A DNA stretch of 64,000 nucleotides from Deefgea salmonis (GCF_020531905.1 NZ_JAJAWG010000001.1:744001-808000), one strand, 5' to 3'; counted from the first letter of the stretch, positions 17,276 through 26,458 are shown. The notes: a model not told the origin generated them from the letters alone. Program-made: numbers and translations.

Positions 17276-17374
17276 TTCGTTGATTCGTTGATACAAAAGT
17301 TTTATGGCAGATGTATTTTTGGCTAATGTATTTTTGGCTAATGTAGCAAAAACTTTTGTTTAACTACCTAGGTA
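17273..17374. repeat. nested tandem and inverted repeats before the last APE ketosynthase
   Basis: The 108-base gap between the ketoreductase and the final ketosynthase is almost entirely repeats. TGATTCGT occurs at 17273-17280 and 17281-17288 (plus TGAT). A 15-base unit ATGTATTTTTGGCTA occurs at 17311-17325 and 17326-17340, followed by ATGTA. An 11-base inverted repeat ACAAAAGTTTT / AAAACTTTTGT (17293-17303 and 17349-17359) encloses the second tandem. A 10-base palindrome TACCTAGGTA lies at 17365-17374. The AT-rich stretch could hold a separate promoter for the last gene or an mRNA hairpin; which one is not shown by the sequence. Confidence 0.7.
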
Positions 17375-17383
17375 AAGACGTAA

Positions 17384-18646
17384 ATGAAACGAGTTGTTGT
17401 TACCGGCATGGCCGGCATCTCTTCTTTGGGCAGTGATTGGCCAACCATTGCCGCTGCGATGCGCGCAGGGAAGACCGGCATCCGCCGCATGGATGACTGG
17501 GCGCAGTACCAAGATCTTAACACCTTGTTGGCAGGCCCTATTCCTGATTTTGCGCTGCCAGCGCACTATACCCGTAAGCAAACCCGTTCAATGGGCCGCG
17601 TGGCCAAAATGTCAGTACTGGCATCCGAATACGCGCTGGCGGATGCTGGCTTACTGGGCAATCCGCTGATTCAAAATGGCAGCATGGGCGTGGCCTATGG
17701 CTCGTCCATTGGCAGTACCGATGCGGTGCGCGAATTTGGTTATGCGCTGATCGAAAAAGATGTTAATGGCCTAAGCGCCAACTCTTACCTCAGGATGATG
17801 AGTCATACTTCGGCGGTCAATATTGGGGTGTATTTTGGATTAAAAGGTCGTGTCATCCCCACATCGAGCGCCTGCACTTCGGGCAGCCAAGGCATTGGTT
17901 ACGCCTATGAGGCGATCAAATATGGTCAGCAACTGATGATGATTGCCGGTGGCGCTGAAGCGCTATGCCCCACCGAGGCCATGGTGTTTGATACGCTTTA
18001 TGCCACCAGCACCCAAAACGATGCGCCACACACCACGCCGCGCCCGTTTGATGCGCATCGTGATGGGCTGGTCATTGGCGAAGGCGCAGGTACGCTGATT
18101 TTAGAAGAACTCGAACATGCGCTGGCGCGCGGCGCGCGGATTCATGCCGAGATTGTCGGTTTTGCCTGTAACTCAGACGGCGCGCATGTGACTCGGCCTG
18201 AAACCGCCACCATGGAAGTGGCAATGCGACTAGCGCTGGCCAATGCAGGACTCAATGCCAGCGACATCGGCTATGTAAATGCACATGGCACCGCCACTGA
18301 TCAAGGTGATATTGCGGAAAGCCAAGCGACTTACCGCGTTTTTGGTGAGCAAATCCCCTTTAGTTCACTCAAGGGATATTTTGGCCACACACTGGGCGCA
18401 TGCGGCGCACTAGAGGCATGGATGACCATCGAAATGCTCAATCGGGGCTGGTACGCAGGTAATGTCAACCTAGATACCGTTGACCCCGCTTGCGGTGCAC
18501 TCGATTATCTACCAGTGGCTGGGCGTGAACTCAATTGCCAATATGCCATGAGCAATAATTTTGCCTTTGGCGGCATCAATACTTCTTTGATTTTGCGCCG
18601 AGGACAAGACGTCCTCGCAACAACCCCACATCTTAATGCAACGTGA
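17384..18646 (+). CDS. apeR: APE beta-ketoacyl-ACP synthase, second enzyme (ApeR-like)
   Basis: 420-residue FabF/FabB-type ketosynthase with all catalytic residues: Cys164 in SSACTSGSQ, His301 in NAHGTATDQGD and His335 in YFGHTLGACGA. The loop after the Cys differs from the other ketosynthase of the cluster (TSGSQ rather than SSSGR), so it likely uses another acyl substrate, for example the first condensation. It is set apart from the operon by a repeat-rich gap and may have its own expression signal. Ribosome binding is weak (AGGTAAAG about 12 bases ahead). The last codons contain a 7-base hairpin (18599-18617), and the stop lies in an inverted repeat shared with the convergent small gene. 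Confidence 0.87.
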   Translation: MKRVVVTGMAGISSLGSDWPTIAAAMRAGKTGIRRMDDWAQYQDLNTLLAGPIPDFALPAHYTRKQTRSMGRVAKMSVLASEYALADAGLLGNPLIQNGSMGVAYGSSIGSTDAVREFGYALIEKDVNGLSANSYLRMMSHTSAVNIGVYFGLKGRVIPTSSACTSGSQGIGYAYEAIKYGQQLMMIAGGAEALCPTEAMVFDTLYATSTQNDAPHTTPRPFDAHRDGLVIGEGAGTLILEELEHALARGARIHAEIVGFACNSDGAHVTRPETATMEVAMRLALANAGLNASDIGYVNAHGTATDQGDIAESQATYRVFGEQIPFSSLKGYFGHTLGACGALEAWMTIEMLNRGWYAGNVNLDTVDPACGALDYLPVAGRELNCQYAMSNNFAFGGINTSLILRRGQDVLATTPHLNAT

Positions 18647-18677
18647 GGTCGAGACGAATTACAGCCTTAGACCTCAC
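18643..18677. terminator. inverted repeat between convergent apeR and the small gene
   Basis: GTGAGGTC (18643-18650) and GACCTCAC (18670-18677) are perfect complements with a 19-base loop. The left arm holds the apeR stop codon and the right arm overlaps the last codon of the small minus-strand gene. No T-run follows on either side, so factor-independent termination is doubtful; it may mark the shared 3' ends. Confidence 0.4.
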
Positions 18678-18771
18678 CATCTACGTACGCCAACCAAAGT
18701 TCAATCCAGAGGGGTTGCTGCGGCACAATATGTTGCGTGAGGGCGAGGTTTTCTAGTTCGTGATGTGACAT
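18667..18771 (-). CDS. hypothetical 34-residue peptide, Trp-rich C-terminal half
   Basis: I do not recognise the product. The minus strand from ATG 18771 gives 34 codons, beginning MSHHELENLALTQ and ending WLAYVDGEV, with two Trp in the second half and an acidic net charge. There is no signal peptide, convincing membrane helix or Cys. Support for it being a gene: a well-placed GGAG 7 bases before the ATG, a stop just 20 bases from the end of the convergent apeR, and a perfect FNR/ANR-type palindrome about 60 bases upstream of the start. It could be a small regulatory or complex-associated protein, or a chance frame. It is placed where neither neighbour explains the sequence. Confidence 0.5.
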   Translation of the reverse strand: MSHHELENLALTQHIVPQQPLWIELWLAYVDGEV

Positions 18772-18832
18772 GATGCACTCCAAAAAGATAAAGACAAGTT
18801 CGTCAAGATCCTCTTTATGTTGCACTGCAGCA

Positions 18833-18846
18833 TTGATAAAAATCAA
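18833..18846 (-). promoter_or_regulatory. perfect FNR/ANR-type box upstream of the small gene
   Basis: TTGATAAAAATCAA matches the FNR/ANR consensus TTGAT-N4-ATCAA at all ten fixed positions, and the dyad extends one pair on each side (A...T). It lies 62 bases before the ATG at 18771. The only gene reading away from it on the plus side is a convergent lipase end, so if functional it should act on the minus-strand small gene. A -10 element at the usual class II distance is not obvious (GATCTT), which lowers confidence in the exact promoter. Confidence 0.5.
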
Positions 18847-19065
18847 TGCTCACGCCATCTACCTCGCTATTTCCAACAAAATAACACGCCTGAATAGCAC
18901 AAAAATTACTACGTAATTGCAGCGTAATACTTAGCAAGTTGCACCACCAAATACTCCGCAATAATGATTACCATCCCAACAAAGCTGCTTGCAGATTTTC
19001 GGCAAATTAATTTTTATCCCGAGCAAGGTAAAGGCAAAACGCTGATTGAGCCGCATTCTAAATAT
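18847..19065. other. gap between the small gene's control region and the lipase terminator
   Basis: About 220 AT-rich bases with no convincing gene. One ATG-led frame begins at 18964 on the plus strand, but it runs through the terminator and into the end of the lipase gene and shows no family resemblance. ACTACGTAATTGCAGCGTAAT contains a short ACGTAATN-type repeat of no clear meaning. Confidence 0.4.
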
Positions 19066-19106
19066 AAAAAAACCGCGTCAAGCCTTAAGCCGAACGCGGT
19101 TTTTTA
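19066..19106 (-). terminator. terminator of the GDSL lipase gene
   Basis: AAAAAAACCGCGT (19066-19078) pairs with ACGCGGTTTTTT (19094-19105) around a 15-base loop, 13 bases after the stop of the minus-strand lipase. It has a G+C core and T-tracts on both strands, so it could also stop transcription arriving from the APE side. Confidence 0.85.
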
Positions 19107-19118
19107 TACGCTAAAAAA

Positions 19119-20327
19119 TTACTTAACGTACCCAGCAGCCATCGCCGTCGCAGCGGCGGCTTTACCCCAAGCCGTGTGCCCAGCAACCGAAGGATGAACG
19201 CCATCGGCAAACAGATAATTTATATCTGCATTCACTGCCACCAAGGTTTTAGGATTACATGTCAGTGCAGAGACTTTGCTTGGATCGACACTCGGCGGTA
19301 AAGGCGTCGCGGATGGCGTTGCATCGTTATTACACGCCATGGCGCTGGTATTGACCAAACCAAAACTTGCCGGGCTAGAAATGGCCGTAGCCACGAGTCC
19401 TGCGGTGTTATAAACCAGCACTTGCTTCGCGGCGATTTCGTTCGCTAAACCCGCTGCAACCGCTTGGTTGTAAGCCGTCGAAATCGAAGTGGCCAAGCCT
19501 TTTAATGGCGTCGATGCAAACTGTGGCGTTACCCCCAAATCGGGCATATTGGCATACACCACTTTGGTCGCGCCCATCGCAACCAGTGTTTTCACTTGAG
19601 TGACCATGGCCAATGCATTCTTGCTAATTTCAGTTTGAGCCGTCGCGGGGTCGATCTTACCTTCGGCAACCCCTCCTAAGAAAGCAAAGAAATCATTTGG
19701 ACCGCCTTGAATCAATACCAGCTGGCTCGGATTAAAGCTGGTACGCGCCGCTTTGTATTTGGCGATTTGGCCTTTGATTGATAATGCCGTTGCCGATTGA
19801 TATGTAACGCCAGGTGCCACTGTAATCAGGCCATTATTAATCGGCTGACCTTTGGCATTGACCGTGAGCTCAGTTTCAATTCTTGCACCACCCTCAGCAT
19901 AAGCGGTGCCACCAAAATCATAAATTTTACCCATAGAGCCAGCAGTGCCGACAGGTGCGCCAGTCGCTGGGTTAATGCCACTAAAATTAACTAAACGATT
20001 TGGAATGAGATATAAACCATATTCATTTGCCAGCACTTCAGTCCAAACAACCCCCGGAGTGGGCTGATCTGGCTTACCGTCGACTTTGAGGATGGGCTTA
20101 GTGGTAAATCGCAGACCCAGTGGCTGATCATTCGTCGTATCGGCATCGGCTGTCGTCGGGTTATACGTGCCCACATCACTGAGGCTATCACCAAAGGAAA
20201 CAACTTCTTTAATATTGCGGGTGTCCGGTGGGATGCTGACATCACCTCCGCCACCACATGCGGCGAGTAAAGAGGTCAGCAGCAAAACAGCAAGTGGACA
20301 ACTAGCCCGTGGCAGCGAAATATTCAT
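19119..20327 (-). CDS. GDSL/SGNH-family lipoprotein hydrolase
   Basis: 402-residue secreted esterase/lipase. The N terminus is a lipoprotein signal ending LLAAC-GGGGD, so the protein is lipid-anchored, probably in the outer membrane. SGNH blocks: the nucleophile motif VVSFGDSLSD near residue 45, GGPNDFF (block III, Asn) near 210 and FADGVHPSVAGH (Asp and His) near 380. No C-terminal autotransporter barrel is present. The substrate is unknown; relatives cleave lipids, polysaccharide esters or polyester. A good GGGAG Shine-Dalgarno precedes the ATG. It stands alone, with a terminator at its end and a long upstream gap that holds a striking CCTAGGG palindrome. Confidence 0.9.
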   Translation of the reverse strand: MNISLPRASCPLAVLLLTSLLAACGGGGDVSIPPDTRNIKEVVSFGDSLSDVGTYNPTTADADTTNDQPLGLRFTTKPILKVDGKPDQPTPGVVWTEVLANEYGLYLIPNRLVNFSGINPATGAPVGTAGSMGKIYDFGGTAYAEGGARIETELTVNAKGQPINNGLITVAPGVTYQSATALSIKGQIAKYKAARTSFNPSQLVLIQGGPNDFFAFLGGVAEGKIDPATAQTEISKNALAMVTQVKTLVAMGATKVVYANMPDLGVTPQFASTPLKGLATSISTAYNQAVAAGLANEIAAKQVLVYNTAGLVATAISSPASFGLVNTSAMACNNDATPSATPLPPSVDPSKVSALTCNPKTLVAVNADINYLFADGVHPSVAGHTAWGKAAAATAMAAGYVK

Positions 20328-20835
20328 CTAAATCTCCCGTCTTGTTATGGTTCACCACAACCCAAAGCCCGATGCTCTGTCGTTGAGAAACAAACTTCAT
20401 GCTACGAATCAAACTCATGTTTAACAAGCCTAGGGCTATCCCTAGGTCAGCTCAGTACCAACTCAATAGTCGGCAAAAGTCAGCTAAACGTAAGCAATGG
20501 GCGCTCTATTATGCCAATGGCAAATCAGCGCAAGATTGGCCTATTTAGCCAGTTCATATCTTTTATAGAGAACATTTCACTTCTACAGCATCTTACTAAT
20601 CCAGACGTAAACTTACGCCTACCGACAAGAAACCACAAAAACTTCAGCTCACCCAAGGGCTAGAATGCGCGGCAATGCTGTATTTAAAAAACGACACACA
20701 AGTCAACTCGACCACTTAAAGTGGCTCCAGATTAAATAAATACAATTTTTATACCGAGTTAAAGCGATACACGTCCTTCAAGGGCCGATGACAGAATGAC
20801 GTGCTCTATTTTGCCGAATCACAGAAAAAGCAGGT
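20328..20835. other. gene-poor gap upstream of the lipase
   Basis: About 500 bases with no supported gene on either strand. It contains the lipase ribosome binding site next to the start, the palindrome at 20429-20446 described separately, and AT-rich sequence with an imperfect dyad around CCACTTAAAGTGG (20711-20723). Several short frames exist but none has a ribosome binding site or recognisable product. Confidence 0.5.
20429..20446 (-). promoter_or_regulatory. CCTAGGG-N4-CCCTAGG palindrome, candidate operator
   Basis: A perfect 7-base dyad, CCTAGGG CTAT CCCTAGG, about 100 bases upstream of the lipase ATG. Length and symmetry fit a dimeric regulator such as a LuxR/NarL-type protein; no regulator is encoded nearby, so the assignment is inference. 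The lipase is the only gene reading away from it within 400 bases. Confidence 0.45.
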
Positions 20836-20872
20836 AAAAAAAATGGGCTACAACAGTGAAGTTGTAACCCAT
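20836..20872 (-). terminator. terminator downstream of tRNA-Pro
   Basis: On the minus strand ATGGGTTACAAC, a 6-base loop and GTTGTAGCCCAT (one wobble pair) are followed by a run of seven T. It lies 10 bases after the tRNA-Pro 3' end and would stop the tRNA transcript, and perhaps the whole merR-ihfA-phe transcript. Confidence 0.85.
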
Positions 20873-20881
20873 TGATTTGAT

Positions 20882-20958
20882 TGGTCGGAATAGCGGGATT
20901 CGAACTCGCGACCCCTTGGACCCCATCCAAGTGCGCTACCAGGCTGCGCTATATTCCG
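20882..20958 (-). tRNA. tRNA-Pro(GGG)
   Basis: The minus strand folds as a cloverleaf of 77 bases including an encoded CCA. The acceptor stem CGGAATA pairs with TATTCCG, the D arm is AGCGCAGCCTGGTAGCGC, the anticodon arm is CTTGG-ATGGGGT-CCAAG with anticodon GGG, and the T arm is GCGAG-TTCGAAT-CCCGC (its last pairs weak). The discriminator is A. It reads CCC/CCU codons. It follows the merR-like gene by 27 bases and is followed by a strong terminator. Confidence 0.95.
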
Positions 20959-20985
20959 AGAGGCCGTATATTAACTCAAACAAAC

Positions 20986-21354
20986 TTACTGTTCAAGCCA
21001 TGCTAGCAAATCCTCTAACTCATGACGAACTTCGGTCAAACTGACTTCACCGCAACCATAGTCGCCAACTTCAGCCATCGACACACCCAATTGATTACGC
21101 GCCCCACTAATGGTAAATCCTTGCTCATAAAGCAAAGAGCGAATTCGTCGAACTAGCAGCACCTCATGGTGCTGATAGTAGCGTCGATTACCACGCCGTT
21201 TCACCGGTTTAAGTTGCGTAAACTCTTGCTCCCAATACCGCAAAACATGGGGTTTTACACCACATAATTCGCTAACTTCACCAATGGTGAAGTAGCGTTT
21301 TGCTGGGATTGATGGCAAATCACTGGTTGGAATAACGCTGCTGGAGCTTTGCAT
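20986..21354 (-). CDS. MerR-family transcriptional regulator next to ihfA
   Basis: 122-residue protein with a MerR-type winged helix-turn-helix: [26 protein letters not shown] at residues ~20-45, followed by the wing [13 protein letters not shown]. The C-terminal part is short and has no Cys-rich metal site, so it is not a metal sensor of the MerR/CueR kind. Genes of this type sit directly after ihfA in many proteobacteria; their targets are mostly unknown. The ATG lies 35 bases inside ihfA, so the two are translationally coupled. The first ~18 residues are Ser/Pro-rich. Confidence 0.88.
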   Translation of the reverse strand: MQSSSSVIPTSDLPSIPAKRYFTIGEVSELCGVKPHVLRYWEQEFTQLKPVKRRGNRRYYQHHEVLLVRRIRSLLYEQGFTISGARNQLGVSMAEVGDYGCGEVSLTEVRHELEDLLAWLEQ

Positions 21355-21658
21355 AGTGGATTTCGACCATTCCCTTCAGCTTTTGACTTGCATGAAATGT
21401 AACCACGCGGCGCGCAGAAATTGGGATTTCTTCGCCGGTTTTAGGGTTACGTCCTGGACGTTGCGGTTTATCACGGAGTTGAAAATTGCCAAAGCCAGAT
21501 AATTTGACGGTATCGCCTTCTGATAATGAAGCACGAACTTCATCAAAAAAAGACTCCACCATATCTTTGGCTTCGCGTTTATTCAAACCCACCTTGTCGA
21601 ATAACATATCGGCAAGATCTGCTTTTGTCAGTGTTAATGTGCTTGTTTCGTACTGCAT
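21320..21658 (-). CDS. ihfA: integration host factor subunit alpha
   Basis: 112-residue DNA-bending protein of the HU/IHF family. It has the N-terminal helical dimer region ([23 protein letters not shown]) and the beta-arm with [17 protein letters not shown], whose Pro intercalates into DNA. IhfA rather than HU is indicated by the position after pheT, as in E. coli. I chose ATG 21658, which shares one base with the pheT stop (TAATG); a longer in-frame extension to 21682 lies inside pheT. Confidence 0.95.
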   Translation of the reverse strand: MQYETSTLTLTKADLADMLFDKVGLNKREAKDMVESFFDEVRASLSEGDTVKLSGFGNFQLRDKPQRPGRNPKTGEEIPISARRVVTFHASQKLKGMVEIHYAKLQQRYSNQ

Positions 21659-24012
21659 TATGCTCTCAAGATCGCGCCGCATTCCTCTGCCTTCTGGAGT
21701 AATTTTGCTACTGCTATATCGATTTCTTCGTCGGTCAAAGTTTTTAAAGTATCTTGCAGCAAGATTTTGAATGCAAGACTCTTTTTGCCATCTGGCAAAC
21801 CCTTACCGCGATAAACATCGAAAACTTCTACTGATGAAATAATAGGTAATTTTAAACTTTCAAATGCTAACAGCAAGCTTCCTACTGCGAGCGACTCATC
21901 CATTAGCAATGCTAAATCACGACGTACAATTTGAAATTTAGCGATTGGTTCCGCTTGCAACTTCGTCACTTGCGTCAATGCTGCAACTGAAAGTTCAAAA
22001 ACAACCGGTGCAAAAGCCAAACCATACGACTGAACCCACTGCGGATGTACTTCACCCAACACACCGATTACTTCGCCATCTAGCACCACTTCAGCGGAAC
22101 GACCAGGATGAAGCGCCGGATGATTGACTCGACGATACTCAGCAACCCGTGGCGAAAGTAACGCTTCAACATCGGCTTTTATATCATAAAAATCAACACG
22201 TTCTTTGGCTACACCCCATTGCTCGGCAAAACGATTACCCCATGCTAACGCAGCAATTCGTTCAGGTTGTTGATGTGCCGCAACGCCTTGAAAGACGCGA
22301 GCGACTTCAAACAAACGAACACGGTCTTGTTTTCGATTTAAATTGTGTTGCAATCCGGCGACTAAACCACCAATCAAGGTTGAGCGCATCACGCTCATTT
22401 GACTGGCAATTGGATTCATCAAGCGAATGGGTGCACTATTTGCTGCAAAATCTGTTTCCCATTTTTCTTCCACAAAAGCGTAAGAAATGGTTTCTTGATA
22501 ATTACGCGAAGCTAGAATCGATTTTAGAACATTCTTGCTACGGCGATCACCAGCTTGCGGCAACATGCTCATCCGCGCTAGCGATGGACTCACTGGAATA
22601 TTGTCATACCCAAAAACACGCGCTACTTCTTCGATCAGATCTTCTTCGATTTCAATATCAAAGCGATATGATGGCGGCGTTACAGTAATCACGTCTGCAG
22701 ACAATTCACATACTAAACCAAGGCCTTGTAACATCGCCATAATTTCAGCGGCAGGCAAGCTAATGCCAAGCACTTTAGCCACACGGCTCACGCGCAATGC
22801 AACGGGTAGGCGAGCTGGTAACGTGGTTAATTGTTCCGTCACTGGGCCAACTTGACCGCCACAAATTTCGACGACCAATTGCGTAGCACGCTCCAGCGCT
22901 TCGCGCACATTGCCAAAATCGATGCCACGCTCAAAACGGTGGCTCGAATCCGAAGAAAAGCCAAAGCGACGCGCTTTACCGGCAATGACGTCTGGCGCAA
23001 AAAAGGCTGATTCTAAGAAAATATCTTGAGTGCTTTCCGTTACGCTCGACGCCAATCCGCCCATGATGCCGGCCAGAGCCAACACTTCATGATCATCGGC
23101 AATAACGAGCAAGTCGTCAGTCAGCATCAATTCTTTTTCATTTAGCAAGGTGATGGACTCACCCGCTTTAGCAAAACGCACTTGTACGCCACCTGACAAC
23201 TTAGCCGCGTCAAACGCGTGCATTGGCTGACCAAGCTCAAGCAAAACGTAATTTGTAATATCCACAATCGCCGAGATCGAACGAATACCCGAACGCTCCA
23301 ACCGTTGCTTCATCCAATCGGGTGTTGTCGCAGCCTGGTTGATGCCTTGAATAAGACGGCCCGCATAACGAGGGCAAGCCGTTTGTGCGTTCAATGCAAC
23401 AGCAATTGCAGCATCGGTACTCATCGCTGCTGTTTCAATTACAACAGGGCTTAAGCTTGATTGGGTTAATGCTGCGACTTCACGTGCAATACCACGAATC
23501 GATAAGCAATCTGTACGATTAGGCGTGAGCTTTAAGGTCAACAAACGATCATCAAGCGCCAAAAATTCGCGAATCGACATACCCACAGGGGCATTGCTCG
23601 GCAGCACATATAAACCATCGATGTCTGAAGCAATACCCATCTCGTCACCCGAGCACAGCATGCCTGATGATTCAATACCGCGAACTTTGGCTTTTTTAAT
23701 TTTAAAGTTGCCAGGTAAAACCGCACCGATACGAGCACACGGCACTTTTAAGCCTGCGGCCACATTCGGTGCGCCGCAAACGATTTGTAGTGGCTCAGCT
23801 TCACCCACATTGACGCTACATACATTTAAGCGATCGGCATCAGGATGCTTGGTAACACTTAGTACTTCAGCGACAAAAACATCAGAAAATGCAGGTGCTG
23901 CGGCTTCATTTTCTTCGACTTCCAAACCGGCCATTGTCAACAAATGCGCAAGTTCATCTGAATTAAGCGCTGGATTAACCCAGCTACGCAGCCATTGTTC
24001 TGAAAATTGCAT
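21658..24012 (-). CDS. pheT: phenylalanyl-tRNA synthetase beta chain
   Basis: 784-residue beta subunit of the heterotetrameric PheRS that charges tRNA-Phe. Domain order as expected: an N-terminal tRNA-binding (EMAP-like) domain with [24 protein letters not shown], the B3/B4 editing domain, B5, the synthetase-like core (SYAFVEEKW region) and the C-terminal FDX-ACB anticodon-binding domain ([16 protein letters not shown]). Full length for the family. It follows pheS by 14 bases and overlaps ihfA by one base. Confidence 0.97.
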   Translation of the reverse strand: MQFSEQWLRSWVNPALNSDELAHLLTMAGLEVEENEAAAPAFSDVFVAEVLSVTKHPDADRLNVCSVNVGEAEPLQIVCGAPNVAAGLKVPCARIGAVLPGNFKIKKAKVRGIESSGMLCSGDEMGIASDIDGLYVLPSNAPVGMSIREFLALDDRLLTLKLTPNRTDCLSIRGIAREVAALTQSSLSPVVIETAAMSTDAAIAVALNAQTACPRYAGRLIQGINQAATTPDWMKQRLERSGIRSISAIVDITNYVLLELGQPMHAFDAAKLSGGVQVRFAKAGESITLLNEKELMLTDDLLVIADDHEVLALAGIMGGLASSVTESTQDIFLESAFFAPDVIAGKARRFGFSSDSSHRFERGIDFGNVREALERATQLVVEICGGQVGPVTEQLTTLPARLPVALRVSRVAKVLGISLPAAEIMAMLQGLGLVCELSADVITVTPPSYRFDIEIEEDLIEEVARVFGYDNIPVSPSLARMSMLPQAGDRRSKNVLKSILASRNYQETISYAFVEEKWETDFAANSAPIRLMNPIASQMSVMRSTLIGGLVAGLQHNLNRKQDRVRLFEVARVFQGVAAHQQPERIAALAWGNRFAEQWGVAKERVDFYDIKADVEALLSPRVAEYRRVNHPALHPGRSAEVVLDGEVIGVLGEVHPQWVQSYGLAFAPVVFELSVAALTQVTKLQAEPIAKFQIVRRDLALLMDESLAVGSLLLAFESLKLPIISSVEVFDVYRGKGLPDGKKSLAFKILLQDTLKTLTDEEIDIAVAKLLQKAEECGAILRA

Positions 24013-24026
24013 GATTGATGCTCCGC

Positions 24027-25025
<999 letters not shown>

Positions 25026-25113
25026 TTAGGCCCGATAAGTAGTGAGGAGAGAAAAAGCTAAATTAAATAAGCGATGCAGCCCATTTAATTTAAATTTTTC
25101 ACGAAAAAACAAG

Positions 25114-25144
25114 TGAATAAAAAAGGGAGGCTGAAAGCCTCCCT
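25114..25144 (-). terminator. hairpin between rplT and pheS
   Basis: On the minus strand AGGGAGGC, loop TTTCA, GCCTCCCT is followed by TTTTTTATT. It starts about 19 bases after the rplT stop. It is either the terminator of the thrS-infC-rpmI-rplT transcript or an attenuator in front of pheST, where attenuation is known in enteric bacteria; I saw no Phe-rich leader peptide. Confidence 0.8.
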
Positions 25145-25162
25145 CATTACCGGCAGTACCGA

Positions 25163-25522
25163 TTAAGCAGTCAGGCTTGCTTTAGCTTGTTCAACAAACG
25201 CAGCAAAAGCTGGCTTGTCAAAGATTGCCATGTCGGCCAAAACTTTACGGTCAACTTCAATACCGGCTTTTTTCAAGCCATTCATGAAGCGGCTGTATGC
25301 CAGACCACACTCACGGGAAGCAGCGTTGATACGTGCAATCCAGAGTTGACGGAACTGACGTTTTTTCTGACGACGATCACGGTATGCATATTGACCTGCC
25401 TTCATTACCGCTTGTTTAGCGACACGATAGACATTTTTACGACGACCACGATAGCCTTTAGCCAGGGCTAAGACTTTCTTATGACGAGCTCGAGCGGTGA
25501 CACCACGTTTAACGCGAGGCAT
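25163..25522 (-). CDS. rplT: 50S ribosomal protein L20
   Basis: 119 residues, the family's usual length, with the basic N-terminal extension [29 protein letters not shown] that threads into 23S rRNA and a globular C-terminal domain. L20 is needed early in 50S assembly and in E. coli represses its own operon by binding the rpmI leader. It lies 16 bases after rpmI; the TAGGAGATAAAAT ribosome binding site is clear. Confidence 0.98.
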   Translation of the reverse strand: MPRVKRGVTARARHKKVLALAKGYRGRRKNVYRVAKQAVMKAGQYAYRDRRQKKRQFRQLWIARINAASRECGLAYSRFMNGLKKAGIEVDRKVLADMAIFDKPAFAAFVEQAKASLTA

Positions 25523-25538
25523 ATTTTATCTCCTAGGG

Positions 25539-25736
25539 TTAAGCGTAAGGCATCATTGCACGAACGGACTTCATATTGGTTGCATCAACCATAGAAGTGC
25601 CGCGCAATTGGCGCTTAGTTTTAGTCGTTTTCTTGGTCAAGATGTGGCGTTTGAAAGCGTGACTACGCTTTACACCACCACCGCCAAGTACTTTGAAGCG
25701 CTTTTTAGCACTACTCTTGGTTTTCATTTTAGGCAT
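25539..25736 (-). CDS. rpmI: 50S ribosomal protein L35
   Basis: 65-residue basic protein, [24 protein letters not shown]..., full length for L35. It sits between infC and rplT in the classical order. A leader of about 150 bases with a long inverted repeat separates it from infC and is a candidate for L20-mediated control. AGTTGGAGTAAGT before the ATG gives a good ribosome binding site. Confidence 0.97.
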   Translation of the reverse strand: MPKMKTKSSAKKRFKVLGGGGVKRSHAFKRHILTKKTTKTKRQLRGTSMVDATNMKSVRAMMPYA

Positions 25737-25832
25737 TACTTACTCCAACTAGCCTTAGCTCAAATGAGCTTATTAGATTAGGCAAAAGGGCGTCTATTGT
25801 TGCCAATCGAACTTAATACCCGCCACCCCACC

Positions 25833-25878
25833 GCGACTACCAGCCAATAACTACATTGGCTTTAACAGGTGTAGTCGC
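25833..25878 (-). promoter_or_regulatory. structured leader between infC and rpmI, candidate L20 control element
   Basis: Two nested inverted repeats: GCGACTAC (25833-25840) with GTAGTCGC (25871-25878), and inside them GCCAAT (25843-25848) with ATTGGC (25855-25860). The leader RNA would form a long, bulged stem-loop close to the infC end. In E. coli L20 recognises structured RNA in this same gap. The match in position is real; the binding is inference. Confidence 0.5.
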
Positions 25879-25885
25879 CAACCCG

Positions 25886-26410
25886 TTATACTTTTTTCTT
25901 AGGTCCAAGCATCATCACCATCTGGCGACCTTCGAGCTTCGGATATTGCTCAACTACAGCCAATTCAGCTAAGTCAGCCTCAACTCGTTTGAGCTGTGCC
26001 ATACCAATCTCTTGGTGAGCCATCTCACGACCACGGAAACGTAATGTAAATTTGCATTTATCGCCCTCATTTAAGAAGCGAATTGCACCACGTAATTTAA
26101 CTTGGTAATCGTTTTCATCCGTGCTCGGGCGCAGCTTAATTTCTTTAACCTGTACCTGCTTTTGCTTGAGCTTGGCAGCGTGCTTTTTCTTAGCCTCTTC
26201 GTACCGGAATTTACCGTAATCCATTAATCGGCAAACCGGAGGCTGAGCATTCGGCGCGATCTCTACCAGATCTACCTCTGCCTCTTCAGCCAGTTGAAGG
26301 GCTTGATTCAGGGAGACGATACCGAGTTGTTCGCCTTCCACACCTTGCAAACGAATTTCACGCGCGGTGATTTCACCATTAATACGCGGGCCTTTATCTT
26401 GAGCAGCTAT
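25886..26410 (-). CDS. infC: translation initiation factor IF-3, probable ATA start
   Basis: 174-residue IF-3. The family N terminus ([22 protein letters not shown]) is preserved upstream of any ATG/GTG. The codon before it is ATA at 26410-26408, 8 bases after a GGAG. Rare start codons (AUU, AUC, AUA) are a known feature of infC: IF-3 discriminates against them and so limits its own synthesis. No ATG, GTG or conventional TTG lies in frame at a sensible place; a TTG at 26350 would remove 20 conserved residues. The rest shows the linker-spanning [17 protein letters not shown] region and the C-terminal MMLGPKKK end. The gene follows thrS by about 48 bases. Confidence 0.93.
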   Translation of the reverse strand: MAAQDKGPRINGEITAREIRLQGVEGEQLGIVSLNQALQLAEEAEVDLVEIAPNAQPPVCRLMDYGKFRYEEAKKKHAAKLKQKQVQVKEIKLRPSTDENDYQVKLRGAIRFLNEGDKCKFTLRFRGREMAHQEIGMAQLKRVEADLAELAVVEQYPKLEGRQMVMMLGPKKKV

Positions 26411-26458
26411 TGTTATTACTCCAAGTCATTCAAAAACAAAACCGTGCACCTGCAAGCG

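Noticed and set aside
18964-19197. A 77-codon plus-strand frame before the lipase end
   Set aside because: It reads through the lipase terminator hairpin and into the lipase coding region, with no good ribosome binding site.
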